Below, one piece after another: positions 27,862 through 37,566 of a stretch of 64,000 nucleotides of DNA; position 1 is the first letter of the stretch; each line of letters begins with the position of its first letter. This DNA comes from G965216255 sp965216255 (GTDB taxonomy: Bacteria; Bacteroidota; Rhodothermia; Rhodothermales; Bin80), in assembly GCA_965216255.1 (NCBI GenBank), contig OZ244148.1, positions 1,550,001 through 1,614,000 on the forward strand, given 5' to 3'. The translations under genes were made by a program, and so were the position numbers. Under the pieces are notes generated by a model. It did no database searches and was not told where the DNA came from. It saw nothing but the letters and a program-made list of their open reading frames with translations.

Positions 27862-28962
27862 ATGATCGAACGCGTTGCCATTATTGGCATGGGCCTCATT
27901 GGGGGGTCCCTTGCGCTGGCCTGGAAGGAGCGAGGAGGTGATCTTACCCTGGTGGGATTTGACCGGCGCGACGTGCTTGCCGATGCTACGCGCCGCGGGA
28001 TGATCGACGAGAGCGCGGCCTCCGTTGCAGGGGCCGTTCGGGGCGCAGACCTCGTGGTACTTTCCGTGCCGCTGGGCGCGATGGGAGACGTTCTCCGCGA
28101 GGCCGCTCCGCACCTTGGGCCGGGCGTGCCGGTAACGGACGTGGGCTCCGTAAAGGCTCCCGTCGTGGCCGAGGCGGCCCGTGTGCTCTCCAGCGCCAAT
28201 CCGTTTGTGGGCGGCCACCCTATGGCAGGATCCGAAAAGGGAAGTCTGGCGAGCGCCGACGCCTTCCTGTTTGAAAACGCCACCTACGTGCTGTGCCCGC
28301 CCGCGGGGCGGCAGGATGAAGCCTGGATTGATGACTTCGCGCCGCTGGTCGCAGTCATTGAGGCTACCGGCGCCCGTGTATTCCCTCTGGAGGCAGAACT
28401 CCACGACCGCGTCGCGGCCTGCATCAGTCATGTGCCGCAGATTTTGGCCACCGCGCTCATGACCTTCGTGGGTGCGCAAGAGGACGAGGCCTTTACACGC
28501 TTGGCGGCAGGTGGCTTTCGAGACATGACACGTATTGCGACCTCGCCCTTCGGTCTCTGGGAACCCATCCTTTACGCAAATAAGGGGCCTCTGCTTCAGG
28601 CTCTCGCCGATTTCCAGGAAACCGTTTCACAGATAGCGGACGCTGTGGCGGGCGAAGACTCCGAGGAGCTGTACAAAGCCTTTCAGAGCGCGCGCTGCAG
28701 GCGTGATGCCATTCCGCGGGACAGCCGCGGCTTCCTCTATCCGCTTAGCGATATCTACGTCTATGCCAAAGACCGCCCGGGCGTACTGGCTAACATCACG
28801 GGGACCCTGTTCGGCGACGGCATCAACGTCAAGGACATAGCCCTGCTGCGAATTCGCGAGGGCACCGGCGGAGCCTTTCGGCTTAGCTTCGAAAGCGATG
28901 CACTCGCGAATGCAGCCGTCGAATCATTGGAACAGGCAGGCTGCCGATCCCACAGACTCTAG
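27862..28962 (+). CDS. tyrA: Prephenate dehydrogenase with C-terminal ACT domain
   Basis: 366 residues. The NAD(P)-binding GMGLIGGSLA motif stands at the N-terminus, followed by VTDVGSVK, FVGGHPMAGSEKGS and the catalytic-region HMPQ-like HVPQILATAL, all typical of TyrA. The last 80 residues (YVYAKDRPGVLANITGTLF) form an ACT domain, which usually confers tyrosine feedback inhibition. The enzyme converts prephenate to 4-hydroxyphenylpyruvate for tyrosine synthesis. A TTG at 27844 could extend the start by six residues. The stop is 7 bp before the probable gcvT start, so the two are probably one transcript. Confidence 0.9.
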   Translation: MIERVAIIGMGLIGGSLALAWKERGGDLTLVGFDRRDVLADATRRGMIDESAASVAGAVRGADLVVLSVPLGAMGDVLREAAPHLGPGVPVTDVGSVKAPVVAEAARVLSSANPFVGGHPMAGSEKGSLASADAFLFENATYVLCPPAGRQDEAWIDDFAPLVAVIEATGARVFPLEAELHDRVAACISHVPQILATALMTFVGAQEDEAFTRLAAGGFRDMTRIATSPFGLWEPILYANKGPLLQALADFQETVSQIADAVAGEDSEELYKAFQSARCRRDAIPRDSRGFLYPLSDIYVYAKDRPGVLANITGTLFGDGINVKDIALLRIREGTGGAFRLSFESDALANAAVESLEQAGCRSHRL

Positions 28963-28969
28963 CGCTGCG

Positions 28970-30067
28970 TTGAAACAGACCGAATTGCATGCCTGCCACG
29001 TCGCCCTGGGCGCCCGCATGACGGATTTTGCGGGGTTTGCCATGCCACTGCAGTATAGCGGCATCGTGGATGAGCACATGGCCGTACGCAAGGTTGCTGG
29101 GCTGTTCGACGTCAGCCACATGGGAGAGATTCTTGTGCGCGGACCGCGGGCTTTCCCGTTCGTGCAGCACGTGATCACCAACAACGCGGCATCCCTCGCC
29201 GACGGAGAGGCGCTGTACACGCTTATGTGCAACGGGGAAGGCGGTATCCTGGATGACCTACTGGTGTACCGGCTACGCAGTGATGCCTACATGCTCGTGG
29301 TAAATGCGGCCAATACCTCCAAGGACTTTGCCTGGATGCAAGCGCACAATCCCATGGGCGCCGAGCTCCATGACACGTCAAGCATGACCGCGCTCATTGC
29401 CCTGCAGGGCCCGCGCTCGGTAGATATTCTAGAGCGCGTAACATCCCTGCCGGTACGCGAACTGGCCTTCTACCGGTTCTTGGCGCCAAAACCCGGTTCG
29501 TTCCTGGGCTGCGAAGAAGCGATCATATCGCGGACGGGATACACCGGGGAGATCGGCTTCGAGCTCTACTGCGAAACGAAGAGCGCGCCCGCTGTGTGGC
29601 AGACGGTGCTCGACGCGGGAGAAGCGTACGGGCTGAAACCGGCCGGCCTCGGGGCGCGGGATACGCTCCGGCTGGAATGCGGGTACTGCCTCTACGGCCA
29701 GGACATTGACGAGACCACCAGTCCCTACGAAGCACGGCTCGGCTGGGCTACCAAACTGGACAAGGGGGTCTTCATCGGGCGCGATGCGCTTCGTACGCTT
29801 CGGGCGCGGGGCACCCAGCGCAACCTCGTTGGGCTCCTGGCCGATGCCCGCGGCATACCGCGTCCCGGTCAGCTGGTATGCACCGCGGCCGGCGGGGACG
29901 TGGGCGCCATCACCAGCGGCACCCAGTCTCCGGTGCTGGAGAGAGGCATCGCCCTTGCATACGTGCGCCGCGAGCACGCTGCTGTCGACACCAGGCTGTC
30001 CATACAAGGCCGGCGCGGCCGAAGCCTGGCCATGCACGTGGTCCGACCACCCTTTCACAAGAACTGA
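28970..30067 (+). CDS. gcvT: Aminomethyltransferase (glycine cleavage T protein)
   Basis: About 365 residues from the TTG at 28970, which gives the family-like start LKQTELHACHVALGARMTDF. An upstream ATG at 28898 would overlap tyrA. Seen motifs are VSHMGEI, LMCNGEGGILDDLLVY, NAANTSKDFAW, ISRTGYTGEIGFELY and GLGARDTLRLECGYCLYG. The protein transfers the methylene group of glycine to tetrahydrofolate within the glycine cleavage complex. gcvH and gcvP are not in the window. It fits tightly between tyrA and ftsK. Confidence 0.92.
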   Translation: MKQTELHACHVALGARMTDFAGFAMPLQYSGIVDEHMAVRKVAGLFDVSHMGEILVRGPRAFPFVQHVITNNAASLADGEALYTLMCNGEGGILDDLLVYRLRSDAYMLVVNAANTSKDFAWMQAHNPMGAELHDTSSMTALIALQGPRSVDILERVTSLPVRELAFYRFLAPKPGSFLGCEEAIISRTGYTGEIGFELYCETKSAPAVWQTVLDAGEAYGLKPAGLGARDTLRLECGYCLYGQDIDETTSPYEARLGWATKLDKGVFIGRDALRTLRARGTQRNLVGLLADARGIPRPGQLVCTAAGGDVGAITSGTQSPVLERGIALAYVRREHAAVDTRLSIQGRRGRSLAMHVVRPPFHKN

Positions 30068-30085
30068 CGCAGCAAATCCGGTAGC

Positions 30086-32482
30086 ATGCCCGGCCGCAAA
30101 CGACAACCAGTACCGCCCGCCAGGCCCAAGAATCACCGCCGCAGGGAGATTCTTGGGCTACTCCTCATGGCCCTGGGCGCCATGCTCCTGCTAGCGCTGG
30201 CTACGTACGAGCCTGCCGACGACACGCTGGTGCGTGGGGCGAGCCTCGGCCAGATCCTCCGTCCGGCCCCGGATGTAGAGGTATCCAATGCCTTCGGACT
30301 GGTGGGTGCCCTCCTGGCCTGGATCCTCGTACCCAAATTTTTCGGTTACGCCACTATACTCCTAACGCTGCTAGCGATCCATTGGGGCTACGTAATCCTG
30401 CGCCGCAAGCGCTCGGGGGCACTCCCTGTGCTGTCGGCAGCTGCCTTGGTAACGATGGTCATAGTGGCCGTAGCGCTAGACTGGGTCGGGTTCATGACTG
30501 AACTTGACCTGCAGGTCTGGACGGGCGATTTCGGCGCCCGCCTTTCGGCGTGGGCACGCCTCGTGTTCGGGGTGTGGGGCTCACTTACCATTCTTATCGT
30601 TGCCGAGGCAGCTATGGCTCTTGTTGTGGTAGACCGCGACATCCAGCGCTCCCTGGACCGAATCGAGAAACTGGGGCCGGGCCTGCGAAAAGGCCTGTCT
30701 GGAATCCGCGCAGCCTGGGGCCGCCATAAGGCAAGGCGCCGGGAAATGGCGGTACGCGAACACAAGGCGGAAACGAAGACATGGGCTGAGCTGGAACCCG
30801 CAACGGCGACGATGGCGATAACTCCACCGAAGGCGGCCGTGCCTCCTCCGCCCCCGCCGCGCGAGGCCCCCGCAACACCGACCGCAGAGCCCCAGCCGGA
30901 GCCTCCGGCCGCGCCCGACATCGAACTCACGGTTACCGAACAGATCGCGGAAGAAAGGGCGGATGACATCTCCCGCGAGAGTACGGACACCACCGTCCGG
31001 TACATCTTCCCTTCCATCGACCTCCTGCAGGCGCCTGACGCCGACGGACATCGTATCGACTACGAAGAACTCGAGGAAAACAAGCGTACGCTGCTGGACA
31101 AGCTCGCCGTGTACAAGATCGAGATCACGAACATCAATGCCATAGTCGGACCCACGGTAACACTCTACGAACTGGCGCCCGCTCCGGGCGTCAAGATCAG
31201 CCGCATCAAGGCCCTGGAGGATGACGTTGCCATGGCAATGGCTGCCCGCGGCATTCGCATGATCGCCCCCATACCGGGCAAATCCGTCGTAGGCGTGGAG
31301 GTGGCAAATCGCCACCGCGAGCTGGTCCGTCTGCATTCCATCCTGGGCACTGCCAAGTTCCAGGACGCGACCATGGAACTCCCGGTGGCCCTGGGCAAGA
31401 CCATTGAAGGCGAGGTCTTCCTGGAGGACCTCGCCAAAATGCCCCACCTTCTGATTGCCGGTGCTACCGGCTCGGGCAAATCCGTCGGCATCAACACCCT
31501 CATCGGCGGCCTACTGTATGCCTGCCACCCGTCGAATCTCAAGTTCGTGATGGTGGACCCCAAAAAGATTGAGCTGCAGCAGTACCGGGCGCTGCGGAAT
31601 CACTATCTGGCGCTGCCCGAAGACGGCGAAGAGGCCATCATTACCGATGTCATCGACGCCCTCGGCGTACTCAAGGCCTGCGAGCGGGAAATGGAGCAGC
31701 GCTACGACCTGCTCTCCGATGCCCGCGTACGCGGCATCAAGGATTACAATCAGTACTTTCAAGAAGGCCGGCTGGATGCGACCAAGGGGCACAAGCACCT
31801 GCCCTATATCGTGGTCATCATAGACGAGCTGGCCGACCTCATGATGACGGCAGGCAAGGACATCGAAGCCCCCATTGCGCGCCTGGCGCAGATGGCGCGG
31901 GCCATCGGCATCCACCTTGTGCTGGCCACACAGCGTCCTTCCGTCGACGTCATAACAGGGCTCATAAAGGCCAACTTCCCTTCCCGCGTAGCCTTCCAGG
32001 TGGCCTCAAAAATCGATGCCCGAACCATTCTGGACCAGAACGGGGCCGAGCGCCTCGTGGGCAACGGAGACATGCTCTACATGAGTGGCAGCCGCCTTCT
32101 GCGTCTGCAGGGTCCCTTTGTATCCGTCTCCGAGGTGGATGCGCTGATGGACTATATCAGTGAGCAGCCCGGACCAGGGCCCTACATGCTCCCAAGCGTG
32201 GAAGATGCGCAGGACCCACTCGTCCGGGGCTCGGATGCATTGGATTCGAGCGACGACATGGACGAGCTCTTCATGGAGGCAGCGCGTATTATCGTGCGCA
32301 GCCAGCAGGGAAGCGTCTCGCTCCTGCAGCGGAAGCTCTCCGTGGGCTACACGCGTGCCGCGCGGATCGTGGACCAGCTGGAAGACGCGGGCATCGTAGG
32401 CGCCTTCGTCGGCTCGAAGGCGCGGGAGGTGCTCGTCTCCGATGAAATGGCTCTGGACGCATTGCTGGAATCCAACGACTGA
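30086..32482 (+). CDS. ftsK: DNA translocase FtsK/SpoIIIE
   Basis: 798 residues. Four hydrophobic segments lie in the first 190 residues (for example LGLLLMALGAMLLLALATY). A Pro/Ala-rich linker (about 235-290) follows, then the alpha/beta motor with Walker A GATGSGKSVGINT (about 458-470), VVIIDELADLMM Walker B and LATQRPSVDVITG. The C-terminal gamma winged helix ends in LQRKLSVGYTRAARIVDQLE. It pumps chromosome DNA at the division septum towards dif and activates XerCD. Its length and short linker match the SpoIIIE-like form. It begins 18 bp after gcvT. Confidence 0.95.
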   Translation: MPGRKRQPVPPARPKNHRRREILGLLLMALGAMLLLALATYEPADDTLVRGASLGQILRPAPDVEVSNAFGLVGALLAWILVPKFFGYATILLTLLAIHWGYVILRRKRSGALPVLSAAALVTMVIVAVALDWVGFMTELDLQVWTGDFGARLSAWARLVFGVWGSLTILIVAEAAMALVVVDRDIQRSLDRIEKLGPGLRKGLSGIRAAWGRHKARRREMAVREHKAETKTWAELEPATATMAITPPKAAVPPPPPPREAPATPTAEPQPEPPAAPDIELTVTEQIAEERADDISRESTDTTVRYIFPSIDLLQAPDADGHRIDYEELEENKRTLLDKLAVYKIEITNINAIVGPTVTLYELAPAPGVKISRIKALEDDVAMAMAARGIRMIAPIPGKSVVGVEVANRHRELVRLHSILGTAKFQDATMELPVALGKTIEGEVFLEDLAKMPHLLIAGATGSGKSVGINTLIGGLLYACHPSNLKFVMVDPKKIELQQYRALRNHYLALPEDGEEAIITDVIDALGVLKACEREMEQRYDLLSDARVRGIKDYNQYFQEGRLDATKGHKHLPYIVVIIDELADLMMTAGKDIEAPIARLAQMARAIGIHLVLATQRPSVDVITGLIKANFPSRVAFQVASKIDARTILDQNGAERLVGNGDMLYMSGSRLLRLQGPFVSVSEVDALMDYISEQPGPGPYMLPSVEDAQDPLVRGSDALDSSDDMDELFMEAARIIVRSQQGSVSLLQRKLSVGYTRAARIVDQLEDAGIVGAFVGSKAREVLVSDEMALDALLESND

Positions 32483-32491
32483 ACCGTACAC

Positions 32492-33001
32492 ATGAACGAC
32501 ATAGCAAGCCCGCTGGTAGGCATCATAATGGGCAGCGACTCTGACCTGCCGGTCATGCGCAAGGCGGCCGACATGCTCACATCGTTTGCCGTTCCCTTCG
32601 AAATCCGGGTCATGTCCGCGCACCGCACGCCGGACGAGGCGCATGCGTATGCCAAGACGGCACACAAGCGCGGCCTCAAGGTGCTCATTGCCGGCGCCGG
32701 CGTCGCGGCGCACCTCGGAGGCGTCCTGGCCGCGGGCACGCCCCTGCCCGTACTGGGCGTCCCCATAGCTTCGGGTGCACTCAAGGGGATGGATGCACTT
32801 CTTGCCACCGTTCAGATGCCGAGCGGCATCCCGGTGGGCACGCTGGCCATCGACGGATCAAAGAATGCGGCGCTGCTCGCAGTGCAGATTCTGGCCACAT
32901 CCGATGCCACGCTGCTGCAGCGCGTCCTGGACTACAAGGCCGCCATGGTAGAGCAGGTGCACGCCAAGAATGCGCGCGTGCAAGCGACCTTGTCGCCGTA
33001 G
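32492..33001 (+). CDS. purE: N5-carboxyaminoimidazole ribonucleotide mutase
   Basis: 169 residues, class I PurE length. GIIMGSDSDLPVM forms the nucleotide-binding start, RVMSAHRTPDEAHAYAK carries the catalytic histidine, and GAGVAAHLGGVLAAGTPLPV and LLATVQMPSGIPVGTLAID follow as in bacterial PurE. It rearranges N5-CAIR to CAIR in purine synthesis. purK is not present. It lies 9 bp after ftsK and ends 5 bp from the convergent GWxTD gene, leaving no room for a separate terminator. Confidence 0.95.
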   Translation: MNDIASPLVGIIMGSDSDLPVMRKAADMLTSFAVPFEIRVMSAHRTPDEAHAYAKTAHKRGLKVLIAGAGVAAHLGGVLAAGTPLPVLGVPIASGALKGMDALLATVQMPSGIPVGTLAIDGSKNAALLAVQILATSDATLLQRVLDYKAAMVEQVHAKNARVQATLSP

Positions 33002-33006
33002 CGGCG

Positions 33007-35454
33007 CTACTCTTCCAGGAACAGGTCCCGCTCCCGGGTGGCGCTCTTGCGTGTGACGTTGTCGCGCACACGAACTTCAAGCACGTAGAGCCCCATTTCC
33101 TGCTGGCTCGCATCCAGGATCTGATACAGGGCTTCGTCCGGGCTGCTGCCGCTTCCGGGGTAGTTGACGGATACGCCGACACCTGCACCCCCTAGCACGG
33201 AATCCACCAGGCGCCGTACGCCTTTCTTCTGGTTTTTCGGGGTCAGCGTGATTTCCACCTCGTAGTCCGTACTGCCCTCGGCGGTGCGCCCTAGCCCGTA
33301 GACCTCGAAGTACAGATAGATGGGCCACGCCGTCGCATAGACGCTCCACGGAGCCGGCAGCATGGAGAGATCACCCCGGACGATTTCGCTGGCGCTGAGT
33401 GGCTTGCCATCCGGCGTCTCTTCCACGCGGTAGGCGAGCATGATGTCGCTTAGCAATACGTCTTCGCCATCAAAGTTGTCCACCGTAATGGCGCGGCGCT
33501 GCACGGCGACTGTCTGTCCGCTCACTGTCTCGAACTCCACGCTCAGCTCATGCTCGCCTGGCGGGGCTTGCATCTCCTGCGTGTCCACCCACAAGCTCTG
33601 CTCCTGGAAGGTTACGACCTGGTCCGTTCGCAGCCCGTACACCCGGCGCCTTCGCTCAACCAGGATATCCCGCTCCGGACCAATGAGAAACGTGCCCGTG
33701 TTGGCCGTGATCTCGATCATGTCCGTGGAGGCGTCATACTCATTCAGGGGAATGCCGTAATGCACATAAATGGTGGCCTCCCCTGCTTTGTCTCCCTTGA
33801 AAGCCGTCACCAGAAACGGAAGTTCTATCTGGCGCCCGGGGGCTTCGTATTCGTAGAGCTGCGGCGTGGTCCTGAATGTCTCCCGGGACTTGATCACATA
33901 GTCATTATGCCACGTGTTGAGCTGCGTCACGGATTGCTCCGCCGGCGGACTGTACATGCGGTATTCGCCGTTGCGGAACGGATCCTCGAATACGAACCGA
34001 AAGCGGCCGTATTCCCAGATATTGTACGTGTTCATTTCTTCAAACGCCTCGCGGGCCGTGGAAAGCACGGCCCCGAAGGAGTTGTCTCCCTGCACGCTTT
34101 GACCCAGCGTAGAAATGCCCCTTTCGTCCACGCCATCCACGGTGGCAGCAATCGCGCCTACCAGGGTGGTGCGCGCGGAAAAGACGCCGGTCTCGCTGGG
34201 AATAAGCACCACATCCGCGTGCGGAGCCCCGTAGCGGACCAGTATACGCCCGCGTTCCGTCTCCCAGCCGCGGAGGTCCACGGCCTCGGAGCCATAAAGC
34301 AGGTCCGCCACGGTCAGCCGCACGAAATGCTCGAGCTTGCGCTCGTTATAGGGAGTTAGGTAGCGAGGATCTTGGCTGGTCCAGAATCGGGCGTTGAAGG
34401 CCACCGGATCCTCCGCACGCAGTTTCTGCTCATCGGAGCCAAGAAAAAGGTCCAGGTCCTCATATGCCGCCGCTTCTCGTTCGGACATGAATTCGAAGGC
34501 CCGCACGAAGCTGCGGTCCGCGCCCTCCAGATCATCCAACTCGTACCGCACGAGGCCCAGATAGCGCCAAAGGTTTGGATCCTCCGGAAAGAAACGCTCC
34601 ATTTCTTCCAGCATGTCCAGGGCCTCCGGATACTCGCCCTTCAGCGCAAAAATCTGCATCATCTCATCATATACCGGCCGCCGCCGGGGATCGATCTCCA
34701 ACGCCTTTCGGAGGTGGCCAATGGCGCGCTGATAGGCGCGGTCGGCGCGGGTACTGAGATCCACCACCGGCACGCCCTGCCCCTTGAGCGCCTCCAAATC
34801 GAACTGGTCGTTCAGAAATACGTCCTGCGTGGAGCCACTCGCAATGATCGCGCTGACATTGCCCTGCAAAAACTGCTCTTCCAGGAGATCGTCAATAGAC
34901 TGACCCGGCGTCTCCACGGCTCCCGTTCCACGCGGCGTCAACTGGTCCGCCTGCCGCGAGGTACCGCTATAGCCATAGCTGAGAGTTGGCAGCATGATCG
35001 CATTGCGATACCGCCAGAAATCCCTAATGTTGACCAAACCAAGTTCTTCGTGCGCAAATGCGTTATCCGGATCAATCTTCAGAATTCTTCGCGAGATCTC
35101 CAGCCGGCGAGTCTCCTTAATCCGATCGGAAAAAAAGTTCCACGAATCAGTGCGGTACTGCTGCAGCTGTGCCACCAGAAACTCCACATTGCGCGGCTCC
35201 AGCTCCAGCGCCTGCTCCAGCGCTTGGCGCGCCTTACGCCTGTCGACCAGTGGTGTCTCGAAGTACACGCGCGCCACGAGGAAATGAGCTTCTGCGTTGG
35301 CCGGGTCCTGGAAGGCTACCCGTTCAAACACGCGCGCCGCATCGGCATACCGCTCCTCGCGAAATGCCTGCCGACCCTCTTCCAGTAGATCGGTCTGTGC
35401 CGCGGCCGGCATCAATACCCACGCGGCCGCCAATACCATGAAAAGTCGTCTCAT
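33007..35454 (-). CDS. GWxTD-domain secreted TPR protein
   Basis: 815 residues. The start MRRLFMVLAAAWVLMPAAAQ is a signal peptide. Residues 25-340 hold TPR-like repeats (for example ARQALEQALELEPRN and YPEALDMLEEMERFFPEDPN). The GWxTD region follows with FWTSQDPRYLTPYNERKLEH and RGWETERGRILVRYGAPH. The C-terminal third is beta-rich with repeated EVEITLTPKN-like strands. GWxTD proteins are common in FCB and related phyla, are predicted periplasmic or outer-membrane associated, and have no established function. It converges on purE and lies 56 bp downstream of tyrS. Confidence 0.85.
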   Translation of the reverse strand: MRRLFMVLAAAWVLMPAAAQTDLLEEGRQAFREERYADAARVFERVAFQDPANAEAHFLVARVYFETPLVDRRKARQALEQALELEPRNVEFLVAQLQQYRTDSWNFFSDRIKETRRLEISRRILKIDPDNAFAHEELGLVNIRDFWRYRNAIMLPTLSYGYSGTSRQADQLTPRGTGAVETPGQSIDDLLEEQFLQGNVSAIIASGSTQDVFLNDQFDLEALKGQGVPVVDLSTRADRAYQRAIGHLRKALEIDPRRRPVYDEMMQIFALKGEYPEALDMLEEMERFFPEDPNLWRYLGLVRYELDDLEGADRSFVRAFEFMSEREAAAYEDLDLFLGSDEQKLRAEDPVAFNARFWTSQDPRYLTPYNERKLEHFVRLTVADLLYGSEAVDLRGWETERGRILVRYGAPHADVVLIPSETGVFSARTTLVGAIAATVDGVDERGISTLGQSVQGDNSFGAVLSTAREAFEEMNTYNIWEYGRFRFVFEDPFRNGEYRMYSPPAEQSVTQLNTWHNDYVIKSRETFRTTPQLYEYEAPGRQIELPFLVTAFKGDKAGEATIYVHYGIPLNEYDASTDMIEITANTGTFLIGPERDILVERRRRVYGLRTDQVVTFQEQSLWVDTQEMQAPPGEHELSVEFETVSGQTVAVQRRAITVDNFDGEDVLLSDIMLAYRVEETPDGKPLSASEIVRGDLSMLPAPWSVYATAWPIYLYFEVYGLGRTAEGSTDYEVEITLTPKNQKKGVRRLVDSVLGGAGVGVSVNYPGSGSSPDEALYQILDASQQEMGLYVLEVRVRDNVTRKSATRERDLFLEE

Positions 35455-35510
35455 TGCGGTGTGTTCGGCTTAAACCATGATTACGCCGCTGAACGCCTCT
35501 GGGTTGCGCG

Positions 35511-36722
35511 CTACCAAACGATACGGGCGAACCTGCGCTTGCCCACCTGAAGAACAAACGGGGCCCGGGCGGCCAAATCCACCACGAGGCGGGCGTCCTC
35601 CACCTTCTGCCCGTCAATAGCCACGCCGCGCTGCTGCACAAGACGACGGGCTTCGCCATTTGAGGCCGTCAGGCCGGCCTGCGTGAGCAGGGCCAGCACG
35701 CCAATGGTGCCATCCGGTGCCTCGGGCCTGACCTCCACGATATCGTCGGGAATGCCTTGCTCGATCACCGTGCGCTCGAAGTGACTCCGCGCCGCCCTCG
35801 CGGCGGCTTCACCGTGGTACATCCGGACGATACGGGAGGCCAGATCATGCTTCGCATCCCTCGGATGCTCCCGGGCATACAAGGCCAGGCGCGGCAAATC
35901 ACGCGTGTCCACATCCGTGGCCAGCTCGAAGTAACGGTAGATGAGCGCATCCGGGATAGAGAGGACCTTGCCATACATCTCGGCGGGCGGCTCGCAAATC
36001 CCCACGTAATTGCCCAGTGACTTGGACATCTTCTCGGTCCCGTCCAACCCTTCCAGAATGGGCAGCAGCATGCATATCTGCGACGCTATGCCCCGGGTCT
36101 TCTGGAGCGAGCGTCCGACCAGCAGATTGAATTTCTGGTCCGTGCCACCAAGCTCGACGTCCGCCTTCGTCACCACCGAATCCTGGGCCTGCGCCAGGGG
36201 ATAGAGCAATTCGTGCAGGCCAATGGGCTCATCCCGCTCATAGCGCCCTGCAAAGTCCTCCCGCGCCAGCATCTGGGCGACCGTACAGGTACTGGCCAAC
36301 TGCACGACCTCGCGAAAATTCATCGCCTCCAGCCAGGCGGAGTTATAGACGATCTCGACCGTGTCCGAATTCAGAATCATGGAGGCCTGTTCGAAATAGG
36401 TCCGGCCATTCATGCGCGTTTCCTCCAGCGACAGCGGCGGCCGCGTCTTGCTCCTGCCGGTGGCATCGCCGATCATGCCTGTAAAGTCGCCGATAATGAG
36501 AATGGCGCGGTGCCCCAGATCCTGGAACTGGCGCAACTTGCGCAGCACCACGGCATGCCCCAGATGCAGATCGGGGCGGCTCGGATCGCAGCCAAGCTTG
36601 ACCACGAGCGGCGTCTTGGTCTGTCTTGAACGGCGAAGCTTCTCTATCAACTCCGCTTCTGGTATGATTTCTGCCGCACCGCGTCGCAGGTGCAGCAATT
36701 GCTCTTCTACGGGGAGGAACAT
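35511..36722 (-). CDS. tyrS: Tyrosyl-tRNA synthetase (TyrRS type 2)
   Basis: 403 residues. Class I synthetase motifs are plain: DLHLGHAVVLRKLRQFQDLG (HIGH equivalent HLGH), FTGMIGDATGRSKTRPPL, ELGGTDQKFNLLVGR and KMSKSLGN. An S4 RNA-binding domain occupies the last 65 residues (ASNGEARRLVQQRGVAIDG). The pattern is that of the TyrZ-like branch rather than E. coli TyrS. It charges tRNA-Tyr in the cytoplasm. No T-box or other leader was recognised upstream. The 5' side borders the transposon relic region, which starts about 180 bp away. Confidence 0.93.
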   Translation of the reverse strand: MFLPVEEQLLHLRRGAAEIIPEAELIEKLRRSRQTKTPLVVKLGCDPSRPDLHLGHAVVLRKLRQFQDLGHRAILIIGDFTGMIGDATGRSKTRPPLSLEETRMNGRTYFEQASMILNSDTVEIVYNSAWLEAMNFREVVQLASTCTVAQMLAREDFAGRYERDEPIGLHELLYPLAQAQDSVVTKADVELGGTDQKFNLLVGRSLQKTRGIASQICMLLPILEGLDGTEKMSKSLGNYVGICEPPAEMYGKVLSIPDALIYRYFELATDVDTRDLPRLALYAREHPRDAKHDLASRIVRMYHGEAAARAARSHFERTVIEQGIPDDIVEVRPEAPDGTIGVLALLTQAGLTASNGEARRLVQQRGVAIDGQKVEDARLVVDLAARAPFVLQVGKRRFARIVW

Positions 36723-36851
36723 GGCGGGTCTCTGAAATTTCCTACCTGTTTTGGGAGCGTTCCATGATTTTCTCTTGTCGGGGCGAACAATCTAAAACGC
36801 CTGCCGGCTGCGAAAAATCCGGCCCAAGCAAACGAAAAACAAGGGAATTGG

Positions 36852-36889
36852 ATAGGATAGTGCCGAAGCCGCTAGCTATACGATCCTAT
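36852..36889. other. Hairpin beside the TnpB relic
   Basis: ATAGGAT at 36852-36858 pairs perfectly with ATCCTAT at 36883-36889, with a 24-base loop. It lies just past the stop of the TnpB relic, where IS200/IS605 elements carry a right-end hairpin and where the guide RNA ends. That it is such an end is a guess. Confidence 0.25.
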
Positions 36890-36902
36890 GTAGTGATTGT
36901 GC

Positions 36903-37180
36903 TTAACCTGCCCCGAAAAAACGGCCAAAGGCACCACGTTTGGCAGAGCACTCCCCTTTCGTCCGACACGCAGGGCCTCCCGCCCGGCTGAATTGCTCGA
37001 GACCTTTCAGACGGATGTTCCTTGCCGCATTAACGTCGCGGTCTTGGCGGTGCCCACACGCCGATCAAACGTGCGTCCTCACTGCAAGACCAATGGACTT
37101 GGCCGGTAAGTGCCCGTAAACGGAGCACATCTGACAGGTACAATGTGGCTTTACCTTCACAAGCTAGCCTCCGGCGCTTT
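36903..37180 (-). pseudogene. tnpB: TnpB (IS200/IS605-type) relic, C-terminal part
   Basis: Read on the minus strand from the IS66 insertion point: LVKVKPHCTCQMCSVYGH, then SACGHRQDRDVNAARNI, then KGLEQ, ending at TAA (36903). This is the C-terminal zinc ribbon plus the DVNAARNI motif of TnpB/IS1341-type proteins, where the last catalytic aspartate lies. Two in-frame stops (TAG near 37165, TGA near 37050, the latter replacing the third zinc cysteine region) make it non-functional. It continues at 39655 on the other side of IS66 in the same frame. Confidence 0.8.
37173..37180 (+). repeat. IS66 target-site duplication, left
   Basis: GGCGCTTT, identical to 39655-39662. An exact 8-bp duplication is the known signature of IS66 insertion. 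Confidence 0.9.
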
Positions 37181-37266
37181 GTAAGCGTGCGGTGAAACCC
37201 ATCTGGATAAGGTGACGATTTCTCGGGAGATTACTCATAGCCCCGAGGACTCAAAGCCTGGATGGC

Positions 37267-37566
37267 ATGAGACAGCCCAGACGTACGGCGGAAGAAATGT
37301 TTCCGCTCATGGAACAGTATGAAGAAAGCAGCCAGACCGCTGCAGCGTTCTGTGCCGAGCGCGGCATCTCGTATGGGCAGCTGTTTTACTGGCGTCGGAA
37401 GTATCGCCTGGAGGCTGCGGCAGTGGACAGCGGCGCCTTTGTGGAGATTGGCAGACCCACGGCAGGTGAAGAGGCGCAAGTGGAGATCATGTACCCGGGC
37501 GGGATACGCGTGCGCCTCTTGGCGCCGGTATCTGCCTCGTACCTGGCGCAGCTGGTGCAGTCATGA
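37267..37566 (+). CDS. tnpA: IS66 TnpA (accessory DNA-binding protein)
   Basis: 99 residues. RTAEEMFPLMEQYEESSQTA and FCAERGISYGQLFYWRRKYR form the helix-turn-helix expected of the IS66 first ORF. It overlaps tnpB by four bases (ATGA-type overlap at 37563), implying translational coupling. Required with TnpB for IS66 transposition in studied members. Confidence 0.85.
   Translation: MRQPRRTAEEMFPLMEQYEESSQTAAAFCAERGISYGQLFYWRRKYRLEAAAVDSGAFVEIGRPTAGEEAQVEIMYPGGIRVRLLAPVSASYLAQLVQS

Noticed and set aside
36760..36902. Guide RNA end of an IS605-type element
   Set aside because: Only a 7-bp hairpin is seen and the element has lost its other end; too little to call an RNA.
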